Assembly (NCBI RefSeq): GCF_900696085.1
Contig: NZ_CAADFC020000010.1
Coordinates: 1 to 64,000 of the forward strand
Direction: 5' to 3'
DNA from: Bradyrhizobium ivorense
Lineage (GTDB): Bacteria > Pseudomonadota > Alphaproteobacteria > Rhizobiales > Xanthobacteraceae
DNA length: 64,000 bases
The position numbers and the translations under genes were made by a program. How positions within the stretch are numbered: the stretch's first letter is position 1; the number at the start of each line of letters is the position of its first letter. The notes beneath the pieces were generated by a model. The model searched no databases, was not told the DNA's origin, and saw only the letters and a program-made list of their open reading frames with translations. Shown here in pieces: positions 37,717 through 46,369 of the stretch.

Positions 37717-38386
37717 CGGCTTTCTCTCTTAGTCGCGCGGCTCTAGTGCCATTACAAATCAAATGTCTCTGGACCATGATTCAGCCCAGCGGCAACGTAG
37801 GAATGCGCAACCTGCCAACATATGGCGTGTAGGCAATGATATCCTTGCTCGCAGGAGGACCGGCGTTTTGGTGCGAGCGCGTTGTTGGCCTCGACCTTTC
37901 CGTTCGTCGTAAGCATCGAGGCGGCGAAGCGCGCCATGTCTCTGGAAGCGCGGACTTACGGACTTCATGGATGAGCCCACCTTTGGCGACCCTATTCTTG
38001 CCCAGACCTATCTCCAGTGGGGATCCGCTGCTCTGCCTGTGCCGTTTGTCTAGACTGCATGGCGAGTACCGTCGCGCCTCTCTCGGCCCTTTTCCGGAGG
38101 GACTACTGGTCCCTCGCTACCGATTTCGTAGCATCAGACACGCAGTGGCTGTTCAAGCGCGCCGTGCGAGCGGTACGACCGTCACAGCAAGCATCAGCGG
38201 CCATTGCTCGCGGGCCTTCAGGCTTTTCGCAGAGAATACTGAAGTTCACCAACATCGCCAGGAGATGCGAGATCACTAAGATGTCACATTTATCTCAGTC
38301 TGCATGACACTCGCAAAGCCGACAGCCATTCACTTCAGATGCTACCGGGCTCTCATCAGCTGTATGACCCTAAATTGGTAAGCAGC
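37717..38386. other. intergenic region, no gene recognised
   Basis: About 670 bases with no supported coding frame. A weak sigma-54-like sequence (minus strand TGGCAC-TAGAG-CCGC, 37737-37751) lies too close to the enolase-superfamily start to be convincing. Confidence 0.35.
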
Positions 38387-39307
38387 CTAGGAGGCCTGCG
38401 CCTGCTTGGTGACCTTGATTCGCGTTACGCTGTGTCGACCTTCCACGCTCACTGGCACCTCGCCATCGATCACAGCACGACGTACCACGCGATGCTGATC
38501 GCCGTAGTCATTGACCGCATAATGTTGGGTCGCGCGATTGTCCCACATGACGACGTCACCCTGCTTCCAGTTCCAGCGCACGGTATTCTCGGGCGCGGTG
38601 ATGTGAGACTGGAATAGATCGAACAATTTCTGACCATCGTACTTGGAAATGCCGACAAAGCGCCGCACCAAATCGCCGAGCACGAGTGTGCGTTCGCCGG
38701 TTTCGGGGTGGACGCGCACGACTGGATGCTCAGTCTCATAAACCGTTCTGGTGTAGATCTCGTCGAAATGTTGTCTGTCCGCCTGGCTCGCATTCCCCAT
38801 TACGGTATAGTCATAAGCATTGCTATGAACGGCCCATAGCTCGTCTGCAAGGCGTTGAAGCGGCTTTGGCAGCCAGAGATAAGCTGCCGCGGTGTTCGAC
38901 CATACCGTATCACCACCAAATGGGGGGATCACGACGCCTCTCAGGACGGCAATCTTGGGATAGGCATCAACGAACGTCACATCGGTGTGCCAGAAGTCGG
39001 CCCGACTACCGCCGCGCGCCGAATCCAGCTCAATCATTGACGTCGTCCCTTTGGTAACCGCCATTGTCGGATGAGCCACAAGCCTACCAAAGCGAAGAGC
39101 AAACCGCTCGTGATCGGCGTCATCCAGATGACTCTGATCGCGAAAAAACACAACCTTGTGCTCAAGCAGGGCATCATTGATCGCCCCGATTGTCTCCTCC
39201 GACAAATCTCCCGAGATCTTTATATTGGCCACTTCAGCGCCTATGCGCGCAGCGCGCTGGATGACCTTAACACCCGTGACATTGTTGTTCAACTTTGTCT
39301 TGCTCAT
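38387..39307 (-). CDS. TauD/TfdA family Fe(II)/2-oxoglutarate dioxygenase, copy 2
   Basis: This is a 306-residue dioxygenase with an intact iron site: His107 and Asp109 (FWHTDVTF) and distal His262 (RATQHYAVND). The 2-oxoglutarate Arg is in QHRVVRRAVI (about 276-277). The length and VFFRDQSHLDDADHERFA resemble taurine, alkylsulphate and 2,4-D dioxygenases. A GGGAGAA ribosome site precedes the ATG. A perfect sigma-54 promoter at 39581-39595 with a NifA site at 39692-39707 lies upstream, so it should be made in nitrogen-fixing cells. It is the functional counterpart of the degenerate paralogue at 51068-51982. Confidence 0.9.
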   Translation of the reverse strand: MSKTKLNNNVTGVKVIQRAARIGAEVANIKISGDLSEETIGAINDALLEHKVVFFRDQSHLDDADHERFALRFGRLVAHPTMAVTKGTTSMIELDSARGGSRADFWHTDVTFVDAYPKIAVLRGVVIPPFGGDTVWSNTAAAYLWLPKPLQRLADELWAVHSNAYDYTVMGNASQADRQHFDEIYTRTVYETEHPVVRVHPETGERTLVLGDLVRRFVGISKYDGQKLFDLFQSHITAPENTVRWNWKQGDVVMWDNRATQHYAVNDYGDQHRVVRRAVIDGEVPVSVEGRHSVTRIKVTKQAQAS

Positions 39308-39580
39308 CGTGGATTCTCCCGGTGTTGTGGTTCTTCGCTAGACGACGCCGGTCAGCAGCAACGCAGTCCTGCAATAACGATCACCCCCCATCGCACGCCC
39401 GTACTAATGCCCCCATCATCGGCCGCCCGAATCGTCCGCTTTATGGTGCTGCGCGGGCAACTCTCGGGTCTGTTTTTGTTTCGGTTCGCAGAACGCGTTT
39501 GGGAGTTCCTAGCAGGAGGCGTCCGGGTGCGCGCGGATGTCACGTTCATAGAAACGCCTCCTGTCACTGCAGCATGCCCA

Positions 39581-39595
39581 GCAAGTGCTGTGCCA
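39581..39595 (-). promoter_or_regulatory. sigma-54 (RpoN) promoter of tauD copy 2
   Basis: Read on the minus strand: TGGCAC-AGCAC-TTGC, an exact -24/-12 match with GG-N10-GC. It lies 274 nt before the ATG at 39307. Confidence 0.8.
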
Positions 39596-39691
39596 GCTGC
39601 TGCAGGGGCTAAAGGACACACGCCGTCCATGCAAGAGCCACAGCATGTAGTCCGAAGTTGGACAACCTGAGCGGAAGCGGCCTTGTAGGTT

Positions 39692-39707
39692 TGTGCCGAA
39701 TGCGACA
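39692..39707. promoter_or_regulatory. NifA upstream activator site
   Basis: TGT-GCCGAATGCG-ACA is a perfect TGT-N10-ACA site, 97 bp upstream of the sigma-54 box at 39581-39595. No gene is recognised between it and 40122. Confidence 0.75.
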
Positions 39708-40122
39708 GCGAAGATTAGAACACCGAGCGGCGGCGCTCGACAGGGCGAGAGCAGGATCGCAAGCTATAGCCTAAATCGACCTGGATCCGCGTAGCACTGG
39801 GTAAGCGTGGTTCTCGTAACCAAGCTGGTTCGGGATTCGCAATGTGAAAAGGTCCGACGTGCTACAAAGAGCAGCGTAAGCTGGTTAGGTCCAGCCGGCG
39901 CGATTAGAGAAAGCGATAAGTCATTGCGACGAGAACGTCTGGCAAAACCGACCATCAGGACCGGCTCTGCGGGGGGCATGCTAGCAGCTGCCGCCTGATA
40001 TTGTGCGTGGGAGCCGGAACTTGGATGATCATCATACTTTTAGCCGATGCGGCCTCCAACGAACTCACACGACTTGGTTGAGGATTGCATCCGAACCATA
40101 CACCCAGGCCAGCCGCTTCGAC

Positions 40123-41622
40123 TTATGTCGAAGCAGACCGCATGCCGAACGGGCTATGCCATCCACCCGACATGAGCACGCTCGTCTTCAGCTTCATGTA
40201 TTGCTCGATCGCCTCCACTCCGTGCTCGACACCAACACCGCTCGCCTTATGCCCACCAATTGGCGTGCCAGTGGAGAGAGTATGGGCACAATTGATCCAA
40301 ACAATGCCGCTTACCAGCAAGCGGCGGGCCCGTTCGGCACGATGGAGCGACGAGGTCCAGACCGAGGCGGCCAAACCATATTCCGTATCGTTGGCAAGCT
40401 GCCAAGCTTCTTCATCGGTATCAAAAGGACGCAGCGCCATTACTGGACCGAAAATTTCCTGTCGCGCAAAATCGCTGTCGAGCGCGTACTTCGTCACGAT
40501 CATAGGCTGGAAGAAATGTCCACCAGCCACGGGCCGATAGTGTTTTTGGCAAACATGCCCCGCATCCACATCCGCGGTAAGCCGCCGAACACGCGCAAGC
40601 TGCTCAGCGGAAATGAGAGGGCCGATCTGAGTTTCCGAGTCGAACGGATCGCCTATGCGCAGATCTGCTGCGATAGAGCTGCAGAGTGTAGCAAACTGAT
40701 CCATTAATGGCCGTGCGACGAGAACGCGTGCGCAGCTCGTGCAGGTTTGACCGGCATTCTTGAAGGTGCTAAAGACCGCAGCGGATGCTGCGCGTGGCAG
40801 ATCAGCGTCATCGAACACGATCAGCGGCGATTTTCCGCCAAGCTCAAGGATGACGCCCTTGAGCGTCTCGCCGGCTACGGCCGCAACGCGTCGGCCGGTC
40901 GCCATGGATCCAGTAAAGCTGATCTTCGATACCATCGGATGCGTGATCAGCGGCGCGCCTGCTTCCGCTCCAAATCCAGTAATAATGTTGACGACACCGT
41001 CTGGCAGGCCCGCTTGCTGCATTAGCGCGGCCAATAGAAGCGTAACCAGCGGACTCTGCTCCGCCGGCTTAAGAACAATCGTATTTCCACAAGCGATGAT
41101 TGGCGCGATCTTCGTAGCTGCATTCAACAAGGGATAATTCCACGCCGAAATCGCGCCTATGACCCCGAATGGCTCTCGCTCGACGAGTGCCGTCGCGTCA
41201 TTTCCCATCGGCACAGTGCTGCCGTGCAGCTTGTCGGCTAGGCCAGCGTAATAATCGAAAAGCGCAGCCGCATGCTGCACGGAATCGGTTGTGGTCTCGC
41301 TGATCGGTCTTCCGCTGTCGAGCGTCTCAATCGTGCCAAGCTCCTGGGCGTGTTTCCGGACCTCCTGCGCAATGCGGAGCATCAGCCCGCTACGCTTGCC
41401 GCTATCGCTGGCCCACGACGCTGCGACTGCGTCAGCGGCCCGCACGGCCCGATCCGCATCTGCGGCCTGTGCCCGCGACGCGACCATCAGATGCCGGGCA
41501 TCAATCGGGCTCGTGACGGCGAACGTACCAGCGTCAGCCGCGCAGCACCATTGCCCACCAATCCAGAGCGTGCCTCGGCGAAAGCATTCCACTGGAAGCA
41601 GATCTCGAATGTGTTGGTGCAT
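40123..41622 (-). CDS. aldehyde dehydrogenase (betaine-aldehyde/phenylacetaldehyde type)
   Basis: This is a 499-residue NAD-dependent aldehyde dehydrogenase. Asn162 (SAWNYP), Glu260 (LELGGKSP) and Cys294 (NAGQTCTSCAR) form the active site. The sequence is closer to the betaine-aldehyde/broad-specificity class than to the succinate-semialdehyde gene at 16210-17718. The substrate may be an aldehyde released by the TauD enzyme, but the genes are 0.8 kb apart, so co-transcription is unsure. An upstream GAGAGG-like sequence supports the ATG at 41622. Confidence 0.9.
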   Translation of the reverse strand: MHQHIRDLLPVECFRRGTLWIGGQWCCAADAGTFAVTSPIDARHLMVASRAQAADADRAVRAADAVAASWASDSGKRSGLMLRIAQEVRKHAQELGTIETLDSGRPISETTTDSVQHAAALFDYYAGLADKLHGSTVPMGNDATALVEREPFGVIGAISAWNYPLLNAATKIAPIIACGNTIVLKPAEQSPLVTLLLAALMQQAGLPDGVVNIITGFGAEAGAPLITHPMVSKISFTGSMATGRRVAAVAGETLKGVILELGGKSPLIVFDDADLPRAASAAVFSTFKNAGQTCTSCARVLVARPLMDQFATLCSSIAADLRIGDPFDSETQIGPLISAEQLARVRRLTADVDAGHVCQKHYRPVAGGHFFQPMIVTKYALDSDFARQEIFGPVMALRPFDTDEEAWQLANDTEYGLAASVWTSSLHRAERARRLLVSGIVWINCAHTLSTGTPIGGHKASGVGVEHGVEAIEQYMKLKTSVLMSGGWHSPFGMRSAST

Positions 41623-42272
41623 ATCCCGCCTCTCTTCTCAAACGATGTATTACTACGAGCTATCGAGGAACTAACGCTTCTGGTTTGCCCCGCGGAGTTC
41701 TGACGAAGCTGACTCTCTACGAATAGCGTAGCTATAGAAGCAGCCGCGGAACCGAGCTCAGTGCATGGCGTTTCTTCCACTATCGTGCTCAGTTCGCTGT
41801 TCCAGGAGTACTGGTCTCGCAGCTCATCCGCCAGTATTCGCAAATGTTTCGCGAGACTAGTCGACTCGAGCGGGCCCTCGGCCCTGGCGGAAGCCAGCAA
41901 GGTCGGCGCGCTTAACACGCTTGGCGTCGCCAGTGACGCCATCCAATCAGGTGTCGACCGGGGTCTGATGGCTGATACAAAGTGTCGCCTTCGCCAACGT
42001 CGCTCACTCGAGTAGCCGACCGGGCACTTGTAACACTGATTGGCTCAAGCGCGGGGTCGGCGCACACAAGTCGCGAAGGCATTTGTATGCTCGGTGGCTT
42101 GTAATTTTCGTACTTGTCGGAGCGAAGAGTGAGCGGCAATCGCAGCGACCCGCGGTTCAAGATTTGCAATGAGCGGAGGGCTACTGCTGCCATCCGAGAC
42201 ACCAAGCAGTTCTATCGTAACTATACGCACGGCTTAGATGTGGACAGGTGGCGTTGCGGTCGCCGCTACACA
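41623..42272. other. intergenic region, no gene recognised
   Basis: 650 bases without supported coding frames, and neither a sigma-54 box nor a NifA site of the kind found elsewhere in the region. Confidence 0.4.
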
Positions 42273-43436
42273 TCAGAGTGCCAGCACCGTCTCTACGACG
42301 TTCGCCCAATAGCCGATCCCATAAGGCAAGGCGTCATCATTGAAGTCATACCCCGGGTGGTGTAAGCTAGACGTCGATCCGTTGCCAAGAAAGATGATCG
42401 CGCCCGGCCTTGCTTCAAGCATGTAGGCGAAATCCTCCGAGCCCATCCGCGGGCTTATCTTCTCATCGACGCAAGCGGGTCCAACCAGATTGCGTGCTGC
42501 CTTGACCGCCAGATTAGTTTCTTCCGGATGATTGATCGTGACCGGGGCGGACCTGCAGTACTTAAATTCGACATCTGCGCCAAATCCCCGCGCTATGCCT
42601 CGCGCAGCCGCAAAAATCTGCCCTTGTGCGAAGTCCCGCAGGCCGGGCACAAGAGTTCTGACACTGCCCGCCAGCTCTACCTGATCCGGAATGACATTGT
42701 AGGCCTGAGCCCCGTTGAGTTTCGTGACGGAGATCACGAGCGCCTCCATCGGGCTTGTGTGACGAGAAACTAAAGTTTGCACGCCGACGATGATCTGCGC
42801 GGCGATGACTACCGGATCGATGGCCTCATGAGGCTTTGCGGCATGGCCGCCCCTACCCTTCACGATGAGGTCGAACTCGTCGAGAGCGGCCATGATCGGA
42901 CCTTGGCAGATGCCGAAATGGCCAACTTCTATTCCTGGCACATTGTGCAGGCCGAACACCTTGGTTATTGAGAAACGGTCCATGATTCCTGCCTGAACCA
43001 TCCTTTGGCCGCCCTCTCCACTCTCTTCAGCAGGCTGGAAGATCAAGGCCACCGATCCCTTGAAGCGCCGAGTCGTCGCAAGGTATTTCGCGGCGCCTAA
43101 TAGCATGGCCATGTGACCATCATGTCCACAGGCGTGCATCTTTCCCGATACTTTCGACGACCAGAGCTTCTCGGACTGTTCAAGTATCGGCAGCGCGTCC
43201 ATATCCGCCCGCAGCGCGATCGTCGGCCCGCTTCCACATTTGCCGTCAATCAAGCCGACGATTCCAGTTTCAGCTATCCCCGTTTCGATATGATCAACGC
43301 CGAAAGAAGCGAGCTTCTCGGCTACAAATCTAGCCGTGTTGCAAAGCCGATATTCCAGCTCGGGATTTTCATGAAGATGGCGACGCCAAGCGGTTGCCTC
43401 CGCCCGCAGATGTTGAAACGCTTCAATGCCATTCAT
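42273..43436 (-). CDS. M20 family amidohydrolase (hippurate/IAA-amino acid hydrolase type)
   Basis: This is a 387-residue M20D-type metal amidohydrolase. Metal ligands are in MHACGHDGHMAML (Cys103, His105), QPAEESGEGG (Glu137/138), FGLHN (His164) and near the C-terminus LHHPGYDFND. Relatives cleave N-acyl amino acids, hippurate or auxin conjugates. Its ATG overlaps the stop of the M24 gene upstream as ATGA (43436-43433), so the two are translationally coupled. Cleavage of a plant- or rhizobium-derived N-acyl amino acid is a reasonable guess, nothing more. Confidence 0.9.
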   Translation of the reverse strand: MNGIEAFQHLRAEATAWRRHLHENPELEYRLCNTARFVAEKLASFGVDHIETGIAETGIVGLIDGKCGSGPTIALRADMDALPILEQSEKLWSSKVSGKMHACGHDGHMAMLLGAAKYLATTRRFKGSVALIFQPAEESGEGGQRMVQAGIMDRFSITKVFGLHNVPGIEVGHFGICQGPIMAALDEFDLIVKGRGGHAAKPHEAIDPVVIAAQIIVGVQTLVSRHTSPMEALVISVTKLNGAQAYNVIPDQVELAGSVRTLVPGLRDFAQGQIFAAARGIARGFGADVEFKYCRSAPVTINHPEETNLAVKAARNLVGPACVDEKISPRMGSEDFAYMLEARPGAIIFLGNGSTSSLHHPGYDFNDDALPYGIGYWANVVETVLAL

Positions 43437-44608
43437 GTGGAACCTACAGCATGAAATAGGTTGTGATCTGTACGGCTGAGCACTTCCGCACCAGAGTCTG
43501 TGACGACCACGTGCTCGCTGCAGCCAAACAGATGACCGTTTTCCCCAAACAGAATAATGGGAAGATGAAAGGTCATTCCCGCCTGTAAAATCTCCTCTGC
43601 GGCAGGCTCCAGGCTGAGGTTCCCGCGTTCTGTCCAGTGGATGCCACTTTGGTACCCGGTACGATGGCGAAAGGCGCCCGGGCGTCCAGATTGCTCAATC
43701 ACTCTGCGCGCGGCGGCGTCCACGGTCTTCGCGCTTACCCCCGGCTTAATCGCGGCGATGGCAGATTCGAGCGCTTCAACCGAAAGAGCGTACAAGGATT
43801 CGGCCTCACGATGCCGACCAAGCACCGCGCTGCGGACCAGCCCTGCGGCATAGCCGTGCTTCACGCCGCCGATCTCAATCATGGCGGGTTCATTGTTTCG
43901 GATTGCGTGTGGGGTCGGGACACCGTGCGGCATCTTCGTCCGATCACCGAACACGAGAGTAACAGATCGCCATATTTCGCCGCCAGCTTTGCTGACTTCT
44001 CCAGCTATCGCTGCATACGTTTCCGTTTCGCTCACGCCTTCGCAAACCGAGTTCCGAAACACGCGCACTGCGAGATCGGTTATCGCCATTGCTTGACGCA
44101 TCACGTCGAGCTCAAGCGGGCTTTTGACTGCCGCCACTGACGCAACTAGTTGGGAGCCGTCGGCGACTTTCATGCCTGGACAAAGTCCTTGCACTGCACG
44201 CAAATCGGCCGGTGCCAGATTCCAACATCCGAGTTCGAAACCCACTCTCTGAGCCTGCAGCCGACGCTGGCGAAGAACCTCGACACAGGTCTGAGCAACA
44301 TCGCCAGGGTGCCTATAACAAACGACCTGATCGATGCATCCTTCGGCACGGACAGCCTCTGCATCGTACTCTCTTACGACGAGAACCGGCGCATATCCCG
44401 GCGCTAGAATCAACGGGAACGGAGCGAAGTACCCGCCAAATCCATGATAGCCAGTCAGATATCTGAGGTGGCCGATAGCGGTAACCACAATTGCATCAAG
44501 TTCGGCGCGCGCTACCGCTTCAAGCACCTTCCGCTGTCGGCAATCATACTCCGACTTTGGGAATGGAGGCCCCGCCCAAGGGATTTCCGAACCTGTCGCT
44601 GTGAGCAT
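43433..44608 (-). CDS. M24 family creatinase-like protein, second copy
   Basis: This 391-residue pita-bread protein again lacks standard aminopeptidase metal ligands. The first Asp position reads MIEIGG, the second reads AAGLVRSAV, and the late Glu region reads GMTFHLPIIL. It therefore belongs with the metal-independent creatinase/ectoine-hydrolase type. MPHGVPTPHAIR may hold the creatinase-like His. I chose the ATG at 44608, preceded by GGAG; the frame to 44737 adds an unlikely leader. It is followed by the overlapping M20 gene. A two-step ring-opening or C-N cleavage (M24) then deacylation (M20) parallels DoeA-DoeB of ectoine breakdown, although DoeB is a different family. Confidence 0.8.
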   Translation of the reverse strand: MLTATGSEIPWAGPPFPKSEYDCRQRKVLEAVARAELDAIVVTAIGHLRYLTGYHGFGGYFAPFPLILAPGYAPVLVVREYDAEAVRAEGCIDQVVCYRHPGDVAQTCVEVLRQRRLQAQRVGFELGCWNLAPADLRAVQGLCPGMKVADGSQLVASVAAVKSPLELDVMRQAMAITDLAVRVFRNSVCEGVSETETYAAIAGEVSKAGGEIWRSVTLVFGDRTKMPHGVPTPHAIRNNEPAMIEIGGVKHGYAAGLVRSAVLGRHREAESLYALSVEALESAIAAIKPGVSAKTVDAAARRVIEQSGRPGAFRHRTGYQSGIHWTERGNLSLEPAAEEILQAGMTFHLPIILFGENGHLFGCSEHVVVTDSGAEVLSRTDHNLFHAVGST

Positions 44609-45292
44609 AGAAAATCTCCATCTTCGGCGATACCGTGTCTGCGCCTTTCCTCTCTCGAGCGCCTTTTCGTCAAAACTCTGCGATCGGATAAGACCCCGGT
44701 CTGATTCGCGCCCGGCGGCCCCAGCCCTCAGCAGCAAACACTGAAGCGCTCCGAGACGGACGTCACAACTGCTGAGTTTAGTAGTTTCAGAGCTGACGAG
44801 CTAAGCATTCGGGCAACAGTCAGCCGACCGAGGATCATGGCCCAGCCAAGCACCAGGCCAATTGCGATAAGGTAGCGAAGGTCCGCCTTGTTTACGGCGC
44901 ATCCAAACCGAAAGCATTGTGACACCTCACAGTGCGCGGCTTCAGTTGGCGCGATGAACACGGCGGTTTCGACCGGGCCTCAATACCATGGTCCACTACA
45001 CGGACGCATGGTCAGGCATTGCCCTGCCGAACGTAGATTGACCAACGGCACGACCGCATATGTCGATGAATGGATTAAAAACCTAACACCGCAGACTTTA
45101 TCGCAGAATGAAAGGTCACGAGCGTCGGAAAGGTCGCACTGACACTCTCTTGTTGCAATCGAAGCAATGTGATTTGCCAGGGGCAGATGGTTGTTGATCC
45201 ACTCCTTTGTTTCTCGGGAAGGCACGCTTGAAAGCAGCATGGACGGGCCGCTGGCGCTCGCTCAAGCCAGACTTTCCCCGCACTGCGCAAGC
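44609..45292. other. intergenic region, no gene recognised
   Basis: About 680 bases without a supported gene. TGTGACACCTCACA near 44918-44931 is a short dyad, but its spacing does not fit a Crp/Fnr site. Confidence 0.35.
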
Positions 45293-46153
45293 TCAGCGTC
45301 GCTCGCGCACCGAGCCCTCCTGGGCGACCGAAGCGACCAGCGTACCGTCGCGCCTAAAGATCAGCCCACGGGCGAGGCCACGTCCGCTCTGCGCGCTTGG
45401 TGAATCCTTGGCATAGAGCAGCCAATCATCGGCACGGAAAGGACGATGAAACCACATTGCGTGGTCAAGACTTCCGGACAGAATGTGACCATCAAATAGC
45501 GTACGCCCATAGCGTGCCATCACGGCATCCAGCAGCGACAAATCCGACGCGTAAGCCAGTGCGCAAATGTGCAGCGCCGGATCATCGGGCAGCTTTGTCG
45601 CGGCCTTCATCCACATATGAACTCTTCCGTCCTCGATCTTTTGGCCAACATACCGCCCGATCTCGACGGGACGAAGCTCGACCGGACGATCAGGCTCATA
45701 GTAGCGGCGGACAATTTCTGGTAGATTCGGATATAGTGACTTCTTCGACAACTCTTCGCCTGCGAAATGTTCAGGCCCTGGCACCTCCGGTATTTTATCC
45801 TGGTGTTCGAACGCACCTTCCTCACCCTTATGAAAGGAGACCATGACCGATACGATTGCGCTACCGCGCTGCATCGCCGTGACGCGCCGGGTCGAATAAC
45901 TTTTACCGTCGCGCAGACGCTCGACCTTATAGATCAAGGGTACCTTAGGATCGCCGGTCTGGATAAAGTAGCAATGTAGTGAATGCGGCAGCCGGGTTTT
46001 GACTGTGCGACACGCTGCAAGCATCGCTTGTCCAATAACTAGGCCGCCGAATACCCGTTCCTTGCTCGCGTCCGGGATGTTGCCACGAAATAGGTCGATC
46101 CCGACCGAATCCAGGTCGATAATGGCAGCAAGGTCGATCGGACTTTTTTGCAT
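45293..46153 (-). CDS. acyl-CoA thioesterase II (TesB-like), copy 2
   Basis: This 286-residue double-hotdog thioesterase is paralogous to the gene at 34998-35846. Shared blocks include FRGNIPDASKERVFGGLVIG, PHSLHCYFIQTG, SLDHAMWFHRPFRADDWLLY and the tail SVAQEGSVRERR. DNA identity at the 3' end is visibly high, so the duplication is fairly recent. Motif residues are intact in both. A sigma-54-like box lies 202 nt upstream (46355-46369), but I found no NifA site. The two copies may differ in acyl preference or in timing. Confidence 0.9.
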   Translation of the reverse strand: MQKSPIDLAAIIDLDSVGIDLFRGNIPDASKERVFGGLVIGQAMLAACRTVKTRLPHSLHCYFIQTGDPKVPLIYKVERLRDGKSYSTRRVTAMQRGSAIVSVMVSFHKGEEGAFEHQDKIPEVPGPEHFAGEELSKKSLYPNLPEIVRRYYEPDRPVELRPVEIGRYVGQKIEDGRVHMWMKAATKLPDDPALHICALAYASDLSLLDAVMARYGRTLFDGHILSGSLDHAMWFHRPFRADDWLLYAKDSPSAQSGRGLARGLIFRRDGTLVASVAQEGSVRERR

Positions 46154-46354
46154 TCAAGGGCTCTTAGCTTGTTCAGTGTCACCGCTGGAGCAGTACGATC
46201 CATGAGCCCCAGTGTCTTGAGGCTTCGAGAGATGAAATATCCTTGGAACGAAAGTCGCGTTTGGGGTCCGGTGTTATGCTTCTCCGGTAGCAGCTTCTGC
46301 GCCGCCCCGTCTTTCGCTGGGCTCAGCGCTTGTCACCATCGTTTAAATTCTAAA

Positions 46355-46369
46355 GCAATCGGCATGCCG
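46355..46369 (-). promoter_or_regulatory. possible sigma-54 promoter of tesB copy 2
   Basis: Read on the minus strand: CGGCAT-GCCGA-TTGC. GG-N10-GC and TTGC are kept, and the -24 box has two mismatches. Its position matches the promoter of tesB copy 1. No TGT-N10-ACA was found upstream within about 250 bp, so NifA control is less certain than for copy 1. Confidence 0.45.

Noticed and set aside
37737..37751. Minus-strand TGGCAC-N5-CCGC before the enolase-superfamily gene
   Set aside because: The -12 box is wrong and the position would leave too little leader for the ribosome site.
39071..39670. 200-codon plus-strand open frame
   Set aside because: It overlaps the dioxygenase gene and its NifA-type promoter, has no recognisable motif, and follows from the codon bias of the opposite strand.
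44918..44931. TGTGA-N4-TCACA dyad as a Crp/Fnr-type site
   Set aside because: The spacing is two bases short of the consensus and it is 300 bp from the nearest start.
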